Part shown: positions 34,201 to 45,056 of the stretch, piece after piece
Numbering within the stretch: position 1 is the stretch's first letter
How the letters are laid out: each line of letters starts with the position of its first letter
Assembly: GCF_026914265.1 (NCBI RefSeq)
Contig: NC_069131.1
Location: 8,386,001-8,450,000, forward strand
Reading direction: 5' to 3'
DNA from: Mya arenaria
Lineage: Eukaryota > Mollusca > Bivalvia > Myida > Myidae
DNA: 64,000 bases
Notes under the pieces: generated by a model
Seen by the model: only the letters and a program-made list of their open reading frames with translations
Told to the model about the DNA's origin: nothing
Database searches by the model: none
Position numbers and translations under genes: made by a program

Positions 34201-37200
34201 TGTGCAATTTATTTTTCAAATTATACTGTACAGACTTTATAAATAATAGATGAAGATCATATTCATGCAAACCCTTTTAAGATTTATTAATAAATATATA
34301 TTCGTCTTAAAACATTTCCACTAAGACACAACTTATCGGATTTAAAAATATTTCTGAATGTTCCAATCTTCCACACTTGCTCAACCCGTGTCAATTGGTA
34401 AAGTCAACACGTAAAACAGCACAAATTCTACAACATTTGACATTACTTATTCATTATCCATAGTTTAAGTTTAAAGTTGCATTGCCATTAATCAGCAGGC
34501 CCAGAAAAGGTTGGGGTGAAATAAAGAGGGAGAAATAGTGAGAGAGAAAAAGGTGTATGGGGGGGGGGTCTGTAAAGTTTTAAAACTATGCCAATATGGA
34601 GTCAGCAAACAAAAGGCAATTCAACAAATAGGTAGGTATATCTTGATAGAAAGTACATCACTTAAGTATGTTTTTATAGTTATATTCGGGACATAGACCA
34701 TCAGCTAAAAGACATAATACAAATTATTTCAGGGCAAATCTGAGCGGCAGCTGCACCACCTCCACTTCACGGCCTGGCCTGATAGGGGAATCCCAGAGGA
34801 CGTAACAGCGCTGATTGAGTTCCGACATAGAGTGCTCCATTCTCCTGCCCTTCTCGGCGGTCCAACGCTGGTCCATTGCAGGTGTAGATTGTTTATAAAT
34901 TATTATTCATTTGCTTAGGCCTCTGCTTAGTTTTAAAAAAGAACCATTCGAGAGCGTCGCTGAGCGGTCCAAAAGTATAGGTATGTTGTAACATTGTACA
35001 GTTAATGATGGTAAAAGAGCGGAACGTTAATGCACTGACTAAATTGAGACAGATAGTCCTTTTTGCTCCTGCTTATCTTGGAGGCCAGTTACAGTCGATC
35101 CCCGTTGGCTCGAGTCCCAGGGTCCGGCGAAAATACCTCGAGCCTCGGACAATTCGAGCTTAGCGAGACTGCATACATTCAGTATAAATACGGTCTTTAT
35201 ATCAAGTTCGTGCCAACGAGGAAATCTGCCAAGCGTGTCACGGTGCTGATTAAGTTAAGAAAGATGGTTCTTATTGCTGATTGTCCTAGTACATGTTGAT
35301 GTCCCAAAGCTGGTCAAGCATAGTCATATTTGACTTCTCTTATTATAATGAGTTTATAATGAGTTTGTCCTGAACTGATTGTCTTACAACACGGGTAACA
35401 ATATTACGGACCATTTAAAAGAAACACATTACTAAGGGGCCTGAAATCTCTCTCAAGTTCATGAGCATTAAGTCAGACAAAGATTAATATATCACAAATG
35501 CCCTGAGTGTATTATTTGTACGCGTTGAAACAGAACCAGCGATAAACACGTCTTAAGCTATATAATTATGTGTCCCTTTAAAAAGCTCTTGCAAAAGGTT
35601 TTTAAGTGGTCTAATGGTATTGGTGTCCACCTCTCACTCAAGAGGTCGTGTGTTCGATCGCCATCAGTGGAACCATTTCTTGGCCTCTAAAATATGACAT
35701 AGTATGGGTACCGAACGACTCAAATGATTTATATTAACTGTCAGCACTCTTTACAATGGAGCTGAAAATATTTTGTATAAATAAATAAAGTACCTCATTT
35801 TACCATATGTTACGAATGATATCTTCATATCTGGCTCTACCTTTCAGTGCGGGAATCGGTATAATCTATTAAAGGAAGGTAATTCGAACAAGGCCATTGA
35901 GATTCCAGGATGCATCATCAATATGAGACAGAACAGGCCAAACATGGTCCAGACTGCGGTAGGTTGACGTTTGAAATCCATGAACCACATAGAACATAAT
36001 ATTAATGACAAGGTAATAGAGAAATGCATATTTAACTGTAGGAATGTGCAGGAAATATCGATACAAACTGAATTCTTGCTTTATATCGTGCCTTAGATAT
36101 TGAGTGCTATATTTTAGTTACTCAGTCATGAACGTCTTGAAGATAATGCCTATTGTATAAGTACTGTACACATTATGTTCTTTGCAGCCTCAATGGCTTA
36201 TTAGTTGTATATTTTCTCGAAAGAGTTTGTTTGTCTACGTTTACATGTCATATTTGAAGTACACACTGTTTATGCTTGATTTCTGATATGCGTTTCTATA
36301 GAACCAATGAACACAGTAACGGACCATGAGTAAAATATATATTCGTTTCCTGATTTCAGGAACAGTACAAGTTTCTACACCTTGCCCTGGTTCACACCCT
36401 GACCTTAAACAGTGAGCAGATATCACGACAACAGTTCCAGAACTACATGATCGAGACCAACAAGGACGATCTTATCACGCAGTTTAAGGTAACGGAACTA
36501 AATTTTTCCTTAATGTAAGTAAAACTATGAAATAATCTTCAGTCTATAAGTAGTGTTATACTTAAAATTATATGTCGCTGTTAACTTGGTATTTAAAGTG
36601 TATTTGTCCAGATACAAACACTCAAATGAAAGTGATGTGCACAAAACTCTAATCAGGCTAATATTGGCAGTTAAATTCTAAATGTATTTAATTCCTGTTT
36701 CTGGGAAAAATATGCATATGTATATATGCTTAGAACGCAAACGCAATGGTACTTAAAAATACTGCTCCTGTGCAGAAAATAACGGACACTCCCCACGTTC
36801 ACACTGACGATGAAATCGTTGCTATAGAACGAAACAAGTCTGAGAAAGGAAGGAACAGAAGTGGAGCAGATATTCCAGGTACATTTATGTAAACTATATC
36901 GCGCACATTCTTTGCTAAGTTTCCCATTGTTTTTTTTAGTATCATTTAGTTTTCATTTATTACACCTAATTATGACTGACAATTTTGGGTTGAGCATTAC
37001 ATCATGGACAATGCATTGTTTAATATACACTAGCGAGTATTAAAATGACTGAATTGACACATCGCATGTTGAACAAATGCAATTAATACAATGGACAATA
37101 AATGAAAGATGCACCACAGATCATCATGTAATATAAAGCTGCAATTAATACAATTATTGCATTTCGGGAAGTCCGGATCTGCAACAAATTACTCGAGACG

Positions 37201-40200
37201 AATATTAAATCCACGATCAGAATGGAGTAACAATAACCTACTTTATGATATACCAATCAAATATATACAAGCCATACGTATCGGAAAATACGCTTCATCT
37301 CTGCTGACCTCATGCCATAACAAGTATTATTGCGCGATGTAAAACTGACGTCCTATCAAAATGTAAAATAATGTTATACAACGCTACTTAAAAATGATTT
37401 AACTTAAAATGTATATAATAAAAGGTTTATTATCTTCAGGCGATGAAAACCGCCCTCGACTTTATCTGGGCATAAGACATGGAGCTTCAGACTATGTCAA
37501 CGCTGTCTTTGTTCATGTAAGGGTAGATAATATTTTATATAATATATTATACTCTTAAAGAATATAATTATTTTCAAACAGGCTCTGAAATAATATTTGC
37601 TCATATAAATGGCAGTTTTTCAAACATATAAAGCCAGTTAAAGTTGATGACTATTAACGTAATCAGAACATTTGTTTGAAAATCATGTTCTGTTTACTTG
37701 TATAAAAATGTCATACCGGCACCTTTATCTCCAGTAATATATTCGTGTATCTATCGCCGTGTATTCAATTTGATTTGCAGGCGTTTCAGGCGAATCGGAA
37801 ATACATTCTCGCCCAGTCTCCGATGCCAAATACTGTACAGGACTTCCTTACTTTGGCATACCAAGAAAATTGCTCCTGCATTGTCAGCTTTGAACAAAGT
37901 GACGGCACAAAGGTACGATAAAGAAAAATAATCGTCCTTGCCTCATCGTCAAAAGTCTGTAATAAGTCGAATCGATGAAATAACATGATATGAACTGTTC
38001 TCTCTTGCTGCCATTTTATACCCAGACAGAAGAGCATGATAATTTTCATTAATCTCCCACTGTAGAAGATACCCTCAAAGTCTTAATAAAATACCTCTTA
38101 TGTTCTCCTTATTTATGGAATTTCATTGAAAAAACATTAACATTAATTTCAACAGGATATGGGTGAATATAATCCAGCGGACAATCAAGTGCTCAAGAAA
38201 GGTCAACTCTCTGTTACATGTGGTAGGGATAAGGTCGCGAACGAGTATAGTATCCAGAAAGGACTAACTATTGAGTTCACTGGAAGCACACAGGTTAGTT
38301 TCATATCGTTTAAATATAGCTAAATTTACATCATTTGAAAGAAGATTACCTTTTTAAAAACAAGAAGGTAATTTCGACGTAAAAATGTATAGGGATGCAA
38401 TCAAGAACAGATAGTTATTTTAATACTTGCTTTGCTTTGATAAGAAATAAAATGGTATACGAATAGAAGAGCATATGCCCAGTTAGGGACTGTTTTTACA
38501 TTTTCAATACTCGGAACAGTTTTGAAACTACGACCCTTCAAAATATACCACTGACATCAATTTTGAGACGTATGTCATATTTTTGTGTTCCAGATACAAT
38601 AACCGATATTTTCATCAATTCTTCGTTTACCGCTATGAAATTTCAACCTCAAGTACGTCTTGTGAAAACGTTCACGCACATATATTTTTCTGTCGCTTGT
38701 TTTACGTTTTTTATTTTAAATTCGTCTAAAACGTCATTTTTCGCGGGAAAAACGGCGTCGTGTTTCGCTAAAAATAGTGCTAGTTTAATTTTTGATTTTT
38801 TTTAAATACATGTATTCAATGTTTTGTTACAAATCGCCTGATATCAAGAAAAGGGAACCTTACCGACTTCGTTTTTGCGCAGTATCAAATAAAAACAAAC
38901 CAAAAAAAATAATCGACAAAAATCTGCATTGTAATAAGCACAAACGGATCCAGGCAGTAGAGGGGTGCAAACGCCCCCCCCCCCCCCCTCACCTCCCCCC
39001 CTCTTAAAATCATCCAAGTTTACTTCTGTATGTCACTATCGGAGAAAATTATAAAAATATACAGATCTATAAAATACGCGACTATAGAGTTCAGTGTTTC
39101 GAATCAAAGTTTGATGTAGCCAATCGGTTATTATTGACTAAGTTTGGTAGTGAATTCAACTCTTGAACAACTTTAAATGAGAGCCATTTGTTACGCAACG
39201 GTTGGGGGAGAGGTGGGGGATGGTCAGTTCTTGACGTTAACAAATGATCGGTCATTCTTTGAACAGAAAGAAAATGTTTCATGTGGTCAATATCGAGGGG
39301 TAAATGCGAAAAGGCTCTTAGTGACATTAAATAAAGAATCAGATAGAATTTTTTCGCTTTCACCCGTCGATATATAACGGGGTCAGAATTGAATGTAACA
39401 TCTGCGTTAATTTAAAACACACTAAAATTATAAAGTGAAACTCTTATAAAAAATCAATATTTCACATGTATAACAAACATCAATTTTGACTGATAAACCC
39501 TTACATCTTACTAAATAATAAATTCATGCAAAATGTTTTTCACTGATTACAAGATTGTAACTGTTTATTTAATATTAGAAAGCGCAAAAATGATTCATTT
39601 GTTGGTGAATGCTAAAGGATTTACTATGGTCTCATAAGGTAGAAATATCGTGTTTTATGCACATTTCTTTCAAATTAAACTCGGTATACTTCATAAGAAC
39701 CATTGTTTTCGATATTGTTTCATTCTTAAAGGCATATTAAAACAATAGTATTAGTTGTGGTAAATCGTATTTGTGTTTAATACTTGCGCTTAAATGATGA
39801 TCTTATAGTGAATGTTTTTAGTGCAGTAAATGTTTAATTTTGTTTATCAACGCATTGTTTGTTTTAATCCATAACGAGTTATTCTGTTTTCTTGACTTTA
39901 CCACGCAATCAAAGCTTCTTGTGCTTACAAGCAACTTCATGAAACAACTTTCGGCGATGCATTCAATGCCCATTATACAGAAGCCAACATAGCTACCTTA
40001 TCCCACAGTCAAGGTATCTGCCGTGCGTACAATGGCTGTGCATGTGTGTGTGTGCGTGCGTGTGTGTGTGTGTGCGCGTGCGCGTGAGCGCGTGCGCATA
40101 CATGCATGCGTGTGTACGCGTGCTTGAGTGTGAGATGGTGTGTGTGGTGCGTTTTTACGCGTGCTTGCATGCGTGACTTTATTGTACGTCTTGTGTGTGT

Positions 40201-42530
40201 GTTTGTATGTAAGCTATAACCACCCTTAACAAAATGAGATTATAGTAATATTTAAAGATGCACTCTTACTCCCCCAACTCAACTTAACTCAACTCAATAA
40301 CTTTTTCCAATTGGCTGGAGATATTCATAATATATACAAACATTGATAGACATAGAACATAAATAATATTATATATATATACGTATATGCAAGAATAGTA
40401 CAGTTTAAAATTATAGCATATTGGTGTCAAAATATTTATACAAATATTGTACGATATAGCTTCATATCTAAGTATAAATAAAAAACTTATATTCTACATG
40501 CAAATAAAATTAGTCTATTTGACTTCCATGACAGTAAGGTCGTATGAGATCCGCCGCTTGGATGCAGAAATCTTATCGAAAACAATGGTTCTTATGAAGA
40601 ATACCGAGTTGATTTGAAAGAAATGAGCATAAAACATGGTATTTTTACGTTATCAGATTAGAGTAGACCACAGTAAATATTTTAGCATTCACCAATCATT
40701 TAATATTTTTGCGCTTTATGTTATTAAACACGCGGTTAAAATCTTGTAATCAGTAATTAATAGTTTCCATCAATGCATAATTGAGTAAGAAGTTTTATAA
40801 GACAAGATTGATATTGTTTATGTATTGATTTTGAATAAGCGTGTCACTTTAACTATATAGTTCATTTATCAGTGCTATAATAATTTAATAATGTTTACAA
40901 TTAACGTAAATAATAGTTCGATTAACATCATGCAAAACGTTTTAATACAATACGTATTGAAAAAGAAAAGGTATAGGGGTTAGAGTATTTGATACTGCGC
41001 AAAAAAGAAGTCGGTAAGGTACCCTTTTCTCGATATCAGGCGATTTGTAATAGAACATTGAATACATGTATTTAAAACAATCAAAAATTAAACGAGCATT
41101 TTTTTCAATAATTAAAGAAAGGCGCACTTTTTTCAGCGAAACACGACGCGGTTTTTCCCGCGAAAAATGACGTTATAGACGAATTTAAAATAAAAAAAAC
41201 GTAAAACAAGCGAAATAAAAATATATGTGCGTGAACGTTTTCACAAGACGCACTTGAGGTTGAAATTTCATAGCGGTAAACGAAGAATTGATGAAAATAT
41301 CGGTTATTGTAGCTGGAACGCAAAAATATGACAGACGTCTCAAAATTGACATCAGTGGTATATTTTTAAGAGTCGTAGTTTCAAAACTCTTCCGAGTATA
41401 TGCTCTTCTATTCGTATACCAATTTTCAGACAGTAACTAGAAAATTCGTTCATAGTCGCGTTCCACCTTAAGTTTTTCTATGACATTAATGAAAGTATAC
41501 GTTTAAATATGATTGTAGCATTGGTTTTCGTTACAGAATGAAGGTGGCAAGAGTACATTGCGACACTTTGAGTTTACAGACTGGAACCGGACTGGAAATG
41601 TTCCATGCAGCCCTGCTAAATATGTTGCATTTCTGAAAGATGTCAAAATGGCATCGTCCAATGGGCCTGTTCTTGTCCACTGCAGGTAGTACAAAAACGA
41701 GCTACGAAATACATGCGTTACCGTTGGATTTTATTCCCGAACTCATTTTACATCTCTGGATTGCGAAAATAATGAATTTTATAAATACTCTTATTTTTAA
41801 ATTATAATTATTTGTCTTGTTTTAGTTTATCTGGTATAAGGGGATTTGGGACAAAGTATGTTTTTGTTAACTTACATTCATTTTAACCAATCTAATATAC
41901 TATATCATATAGGGATGGGGGTAGTAAGAGCGGGATGTTCTGTGTTATGGCATTCCTCGTGGAGAAGATGGTAGTAGAGCACGAGGTCAGTGTGGTAAAT
42001 GCCGTCAGGAAGGTCAAGGCCAGGAGACCCAACGCCGTTCCCAATCAGGTACGCTTAACCATTCTAATTGGTTTCGATTCTGAAATCCCAAATATATGTA
42101 CTTAATTCAATTGGGCATTTAGCCTATGAACGAAATATTCAAAATAAATAAATCCAATATATGTTTAATTTATAACGGTAATGGCTTATACGCAAACTAT
42201 GTATGCGTAATACGGGATAAAATAATGTTTGGTTTTTCTTTGAAACCTTTTTTTCTCTTTTGTAAATAATAAGCGTAATTTAAGCTAAGTATTTTCAGGG
42301 AATAACGATGACAACCCCAATCTTTCCAAGTAGTGTGCGATATAATATCTTCAACTTAATATCCTTTAGAAATAATGGAAATAACTGTGAATCATAACTT
42401 AAAGTAATGCGTGTAACCTAAGTGTCTTGATATTCTCAATTTGTAGGCACAGTTCGACTTCTGCCATGATTGTGTTCTGGAGTTTGTCCGTTCGTTCAAA
42501 ACATACTCCAATATCGGCGGAAATACATAA
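25186..42530 (+). CDS. Gene 2: EGF-repeat receptor tyrosine phosphatase (D1 broken)
   Basis: Twenty-one exons join in phase: 25186-25261, 26686-28164, 28284-28437, 28626-28702, 29774-29899, 30068-30234, 30417-30504, 30761-30825, 30972-31008, 31257-31360, 31734-31859, 34733-34881, 35848-35958, 36360-36488, 36776-36878, 37440-37516, 37781-37912, 38156-38293, 41537-41685, 41913-42048 and 42447-42530 (stop TAA). Only 35848-35958 breaks the frame. The product would be about 1245 residues with the missing piece. Order: signal peptide (1-25), EGF-like repeats (26-518), membrane helix (about 541-565), juxtamembrane region, PTP D1 (about 694-930), PTP D2 (from about 960). Family knowledge: a surface receptor whose D1 removes phosphate from tyrosines. 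As read here, D1 has lost its catalytic Arg and D2 is inactive, so this copy is a pseudogene, a damaged allele, or encodes a truncated form. Confidence 0.82.
25262..26685. other. Gene 2 intron 1
   Basis: AT-rich. A minus-strand ORF at 25743-25937 (64 residues, acidic middle EDVETNEEEMGPRG) is compositionally less random than its neighbours but matches nothing I recognise. Nothing else stands out. Confidence 0.4.
26686..28164 (+). CDS. Gene 2 EGF-repeat exon
   Basis: A single 1479-bp exon codes for 492 residues of about ten to eleven EGF-like repeats, with the same Cys spacing and Tyr/Phe-Gly pairs as gene 1 (YFGAAC, YYGNSC, YFGTKC). The frame is open from the acceptor TTCAAAG to the donor GTACAA, phases 1 and 1. 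The repeat order aligns with gene 1 to the last unit (the ENVCSKNC segment against DQECSQGC). It probably binds an extracellular ligand; which one cannot be said. Confidence 0.9.
28284..28437 (+). CDS. Gene 2 transmembrane exon
   Basis: After a short stalk (DTKTDELSNTT) it encodes a helix AAIGGGIGGVVVIAAIVVTI and LFLLRKR. The acceptor at TAATTTAAG is the only nearby AG that keeps phase 1. The exon leaves in phase 2. Gly-rich start and phases match gene 1's TM exon. Confidence 0.8.
28626..30234 (+). CDS. Gene 2 juxtamembrane exons
   Basis: Three exons (28626-28702, 29774-29899, 30068-30234) encode the link between membrane and D1. The first has RTRKPYEEYTDG. The second has SGYSPARYDTAANIV and an acidic run. 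The third is charged and likely helical (RKLAKKVEENVYYIRLQ, ending LAYYEEEFD). Tyr residues in PYEEY, VYY and AYY are candidate phosphosites. There is no ITAM spacing here, unlike gene 1. Confidence 0.75.
28957..29275 (-). mobile_element. SINE-like repeat, inverted copy in gene 2 intron
   Basis: The reverse complement matches the element at 5175-5595, including CACTGGGTAAGCGTCAAAGA, GCACAAAACTCCACAAACAG and AATAAAC-rich ends. It sits in the intron between 28702 and 29774. Confidence 0.7.
30417..35958 (+). CDS. Gene 2 phosphatase domain D1 exons
   Basis: Seven exons (30417-30504, 30761-30825, 30972-31008, 31257-31360, 31734-31859, 34733-34881, 35848-35958) encode D1. Visible landmarks in order: KNRYKGLY, TDYINANYIDG, IASLGPMSKQ, FWNMIWQQ, KIVMVTNLMEDG, KCEQYWP, the WPD loop HFTAWPDRGIPED, and the P-loop start LVHC-SAGIG. 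After SAGIG the expected Arg and about nine following residues are missing. The frame then shifts to YNLLKEGN, IPGCIINMRQNRPNMVQT. Deletion size must be 1 modulo 3, about 28 bp by comparison with normal PTP domains. The Q-loop MVQT remains. Confidence 0.85.
30667..30750 (+). repeat. Trinucleotide microsatellite beside a splice acceptor
   Basis: A (GTA)n run then a long (ATT)n run end just before TTTATTCCAG, the acceptor of the D1 exon at 30761. The ORF across it is an artefact. Length changes here lie in the branch-point and pyrimidine-tract region. Confidence 0.85.
31760..33200 (+). repeat. Tandem duplication of a D1 exon with its intron; second copy decayed
   Basis: The exon string AACTACAGCGGGGT..ATGGTCACCTGTCAG in 31734-31859 recurs at 32624-32660 as AACTACAGCGGGGTCTAGATCACCTGTTAG, now with stops. 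Intron DNA that follows also recurs: 32100-32280 against 32795-32960 (AACACTTGAACGT, TACACGGAAG, TTAAATAGTAC) and 32303-32370 against 33100-33175. The second exon copy is unusable. Confidence 0.7.
33566..33712. mobile_element. MITE with TIRs, Tc1/pogo-type
   Basis: About 147 bp with inverted ends. CAGTCGAAACCCGTTAACTC on the left matches, with a few changes, the reverse complement of the right end GAGCCAACGGGATTCGACT. TA occurs at both outer borders, consistent with a TA target. A related partial copy lies at 35090-35175. It is non-coding and presumably moved by a transposase elsewhere. Confidence 0.65.
33736..34075 (+). repeat. Diverged minisatellite
   Basis: Imperfect units of about 24-30 bp built on AAGTCCTGTCAGTGTGCAGG repeat about a dozen times. 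The overlapping Cys-rich ORF (33717-33953) is produced by the repeat and is not an EGF exon. Confidence 0.7.
35090..35175. mobile_element. Partial MITE related to 33566-33712
   Basis: TACAGTCGATCCCCGTTGGC and CCGGCGAAAATACCTCGAGC match, in inverted sense, the right half of the MITE at 33566-33712. The other end is not preserved in recognisable form. Confidence 0.5.
35600..35795 (+). mobile_element. tRNA-derived SINE
   Basis: The head resembles a tRNA. An A-box-like TGGTCTAATGGTATTGG lies at 35610-35626, and a B-box-like GTGTTCGATCGCC at 35650-35662. The anticodon-arm-like stem ACCTC/GAGGT lies between them. A non-tRNA body follows to an A/T-rich tail (ATAAATAAA near 35780). No closed acceptor stem, so it is not a functional tRNA gene. 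Confidence 0.6.
36360..42530 (+). CDS. Gene 2 phosphatase domain D2 exons
   Basis: Eight exons (36360-36488 finishing D1, then 36776-36878, 37440-37516, 37781-37912, 38156-38293, 41537-41685, 41913-42048, 42447-42530) all keep frame. D2 landmarks: DYVNAVFVH, RKYILAQSPMPNTVQDF, ENCSCIVSFEQ, the WPD position read as FTDWNRTGNVP, the P-loop HCRDGGSKSGMF and ARRPNAVPNQAQFDFCHDCV. The P-loop keeps Cys but has Lys where the catalytic Arg belongs, and the WPD Asp is absent. This is the usual state of a regulatory D2. The end is SFKTYSNIGGNT and TAA at 42528. Confidence 0.85.
38454..41423. repeat. Three-kb foldback in a gene 2 intron
   Basis: Outer arms 38454-38893 and 40989-41423 are inverted copies (sharing GGTATACGAATAGAAGAGCA at the tips and TTCAACCTCAAGT inside). 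Inner arms 39465-39735 and 40575-40840 are also inverted copies. The inner arm family also occurs at 198-530 and 46620-46950. The loop holds a C-run at 38975-39000 and the (TG)n tract. It splits D2 between exons 38156-38293 and 41537-41685. No transposase seen. Confidence 0.75.
40040..40205 (+). repeat. TG/CG dinucleotide microsatellite
   Basis: An imperfect (TG)n/(CG)n run with GTGCGTGCG variants, in the loop of the 38454-41423 foldback. Alternating purine-pyrimidine of this kind can adopt Z-DNA. Confidence 0.85.
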
Positions 42531-42847
42531 TGTGCATTTGAAATAACTACCTTGACTCCTATGATTTCAAATAGTTTGCATAGGTAATCAATAAGAAGAT
42601 TAGCTAATATGTGTCGCTTTTAATTTTAACAATGTTTTCTTCATTTTTTCCCAGTTTTAGAACAATGATGCTTTTTATTATAAAACTCTATGACCACACA
42701 GTTTTAAACCTTTTAATTTCTAAAGCAGACTGTGTGTGATGCTCATAGTTTCAAACAATGTCTGCATCGTAGTTTGAAAAACAATGCATTAGGTACTCTG
42801 AATTGTATTCCTCGGTTTCAGAAAGAGTTGGGATCTTTAAACATTGA

Positions 42848-43092
42848 AGTACTTGGGGATTACCGATTAGTTAATTATTATTTGTTTAATTATTAAATTT
42901 CCTCAAGTTAATGCATATTTTGATAAGATTTACCTTTTCCGTTCTTTTTCCTTATTCAGAATTGGTGGGATATGAGTGAGGTATGTGCACGTAAACTGGA
43001 TTAAGCCCCCAGTAAATTTATATTTTACTGACCTTTCCAATGCGGTACATAACAATCCTTGATATACACCCCTAGTGTTTTTAAATATATAT

Positions 43093-43170
<78 letters not shown>

Positions 43171-43325
43171 TGTAATGTTTGTGGAGTTTTGTGCTGTTGA
43201 TCCATGATTCTTATTTGTGCTTTTTTTGTTTTTGTGTTCTATGTCTTTGGCGTTTATCATGTGCCATTAAACGGGGGTTATGTTTAATATTTTGTCTACT
43301 GAGCTTGTTTCTGTGGTTAGTCCTA
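42848..43325 (+). mobile_element. SINE-like repeat with an expanded (TA)n
   Basis: It matches the 5175-5595 element from TTTCCTCAAGTTAATGCATA to TGAGCTTGTTTCTG. Where other copies have a short TATATATA patch, this one has an alternating (TA)n of about 85 bp at 43081-43166. Confidence 0.75.
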
Positions 43326-45056
43326 TTCATTTCGTCACTTTGATATATATATTTGTTTATCTGATATTGCATACCATTATGTTAAGTAGTTGGCACTTCA
43401 AGTTAAGCGGTTCCCACGACAACATATAACCTAAAGTTCAATCAGTCAACACACTTATTAGGGCGTTCTTTAGAATATACAATTACAACAGTTATTTGGG
43501 GCTACCAATCTCAGCTGCCACTTATTCCCGAACTCAAATAATTTTAATCAACTCTGTACAAACGGGGACAGCTGAAATAGTATCTACACAAAATACTTAT
43601 GTGAACAGACGTTTTGCATATCTAGTTATATCTACACGTATATAACTATGATGTATTTATGTTAAATCAAACAAATTGCTTCGTTTGTATATTATATTAC
43701 TGTTTCGTATTTGGATTTTGTTTAGTTGTAGTTATGCTTCTACCAGTACAATTTATATGTTACTTCTTCCACAGATGAGATATATTCATAAAAACTTTCC
43801 TGCATTCATCAGCCTTATGCTAATTCTATAAAAACTGATCGTGTTTTCTTTTTGTGTAAACTTAATAGAATGTTTAAGGACTACTGCAACGTGTTTATAG
43901 GTTTATTCGTATATTGGAATAACATATTCATATCTACCCATGACGTACGCAGTTTCGACTACGTCAAAGACTGGTTCCGCACATGGGAATAATAATTAGT
44001 AATGTATAATCTGAATGTCCATAAACTGCTGTTTTTTTTCTCTTTTTCCTAAAAATAACATGTGCGTTTGTGGTAAAAATTATTTGAATGAGTGTTGTAT
44101 TAAATGGAAAGCTGAATATGTGTCGTTATATTTTTAAATACATCATCATGCGGACACTTGTGATGGAGTGTATGAAACCTAAAAGGAGTTATAAAATGAG
44201 TCGGTCAAACCGACCAACATAATATTCCCTTTATATTGGAAGTTTATAACAGGCGAAATATATAGGTAATAACTCGGCACCAAACGTAACCAATTTAAAC
44301 ACTTTCATCAGATGAATAATAAGATGATATAAGCAACTATGATTTATAACAAATACATTTTATTGCTTGTTAAAACAGTGTTTGCGGTAAGGAATGTTAT
44401 AAGTAATACCCTTTGTAATGCTAAAGGAATAACATTTCGATCGTATTAGTGCGCCATTCTAACATGCAAATGAGTCGTGTCCCTTTCACGATATAGGGCT
44501 TTAAGACATACACTTGCTTTTCGTGTTTTTACAATTATTTCAATTTCGTAATATTTTGGAAAGACCTCTAAAATTATGACGATACCAAACAAGAATTCAC
44601 AAGATATTTAAACAACCAAAGAACATTACTTTGACATTGTAATTATGATTAACTGAATAAACGTATTCAGTTTTGTTTACCTATGTCCAAAAATAATACT
44701 CTAAAGGAATAGTTTAAGTAATAATTGTTTATGCAATGATATCAATTATGAAGACCGCTTTAAATTATCTGATTATCACCATATACCAGTAGCAATACCA
44801 TTAAAAGCACCGCAGTATTTTAAAATTTGCATGTGTTTAATATAGTGGTCAATAAACATATCTATGTACACATGTAATAGAACAATGGCTCTTATGTCAA
44901 TTATTTAAATAAGAATATTTGAATTATTAAACAGTTTTAAATGTATATAAACGTTTTTACCTTACCTTTACACTGTAAACACTAATGCTACTTTTGAAAA
45001 GAAACCATTGACCAATTAATGCAATTACAAATGTATATCCAAAAAAGTACAATTCG

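Noticed and set aside
35610-35675. Functional tRNA gene
   Set aside because: A and B box-like strings are present but no acceptor stem closes and a SINE body follows.
35848-35875. Very short intron explaining the D1 frame break
   Set aside because: The space between SAGIG and YNLLKEGN is nil and no GT-AG pair of workable size exists, so a deletion is the better explanation.
42930-43205. ORF with alternating Ile-Tyr
   Set aside because: Translation of the (TA)n tract within a SINE-like repeat.
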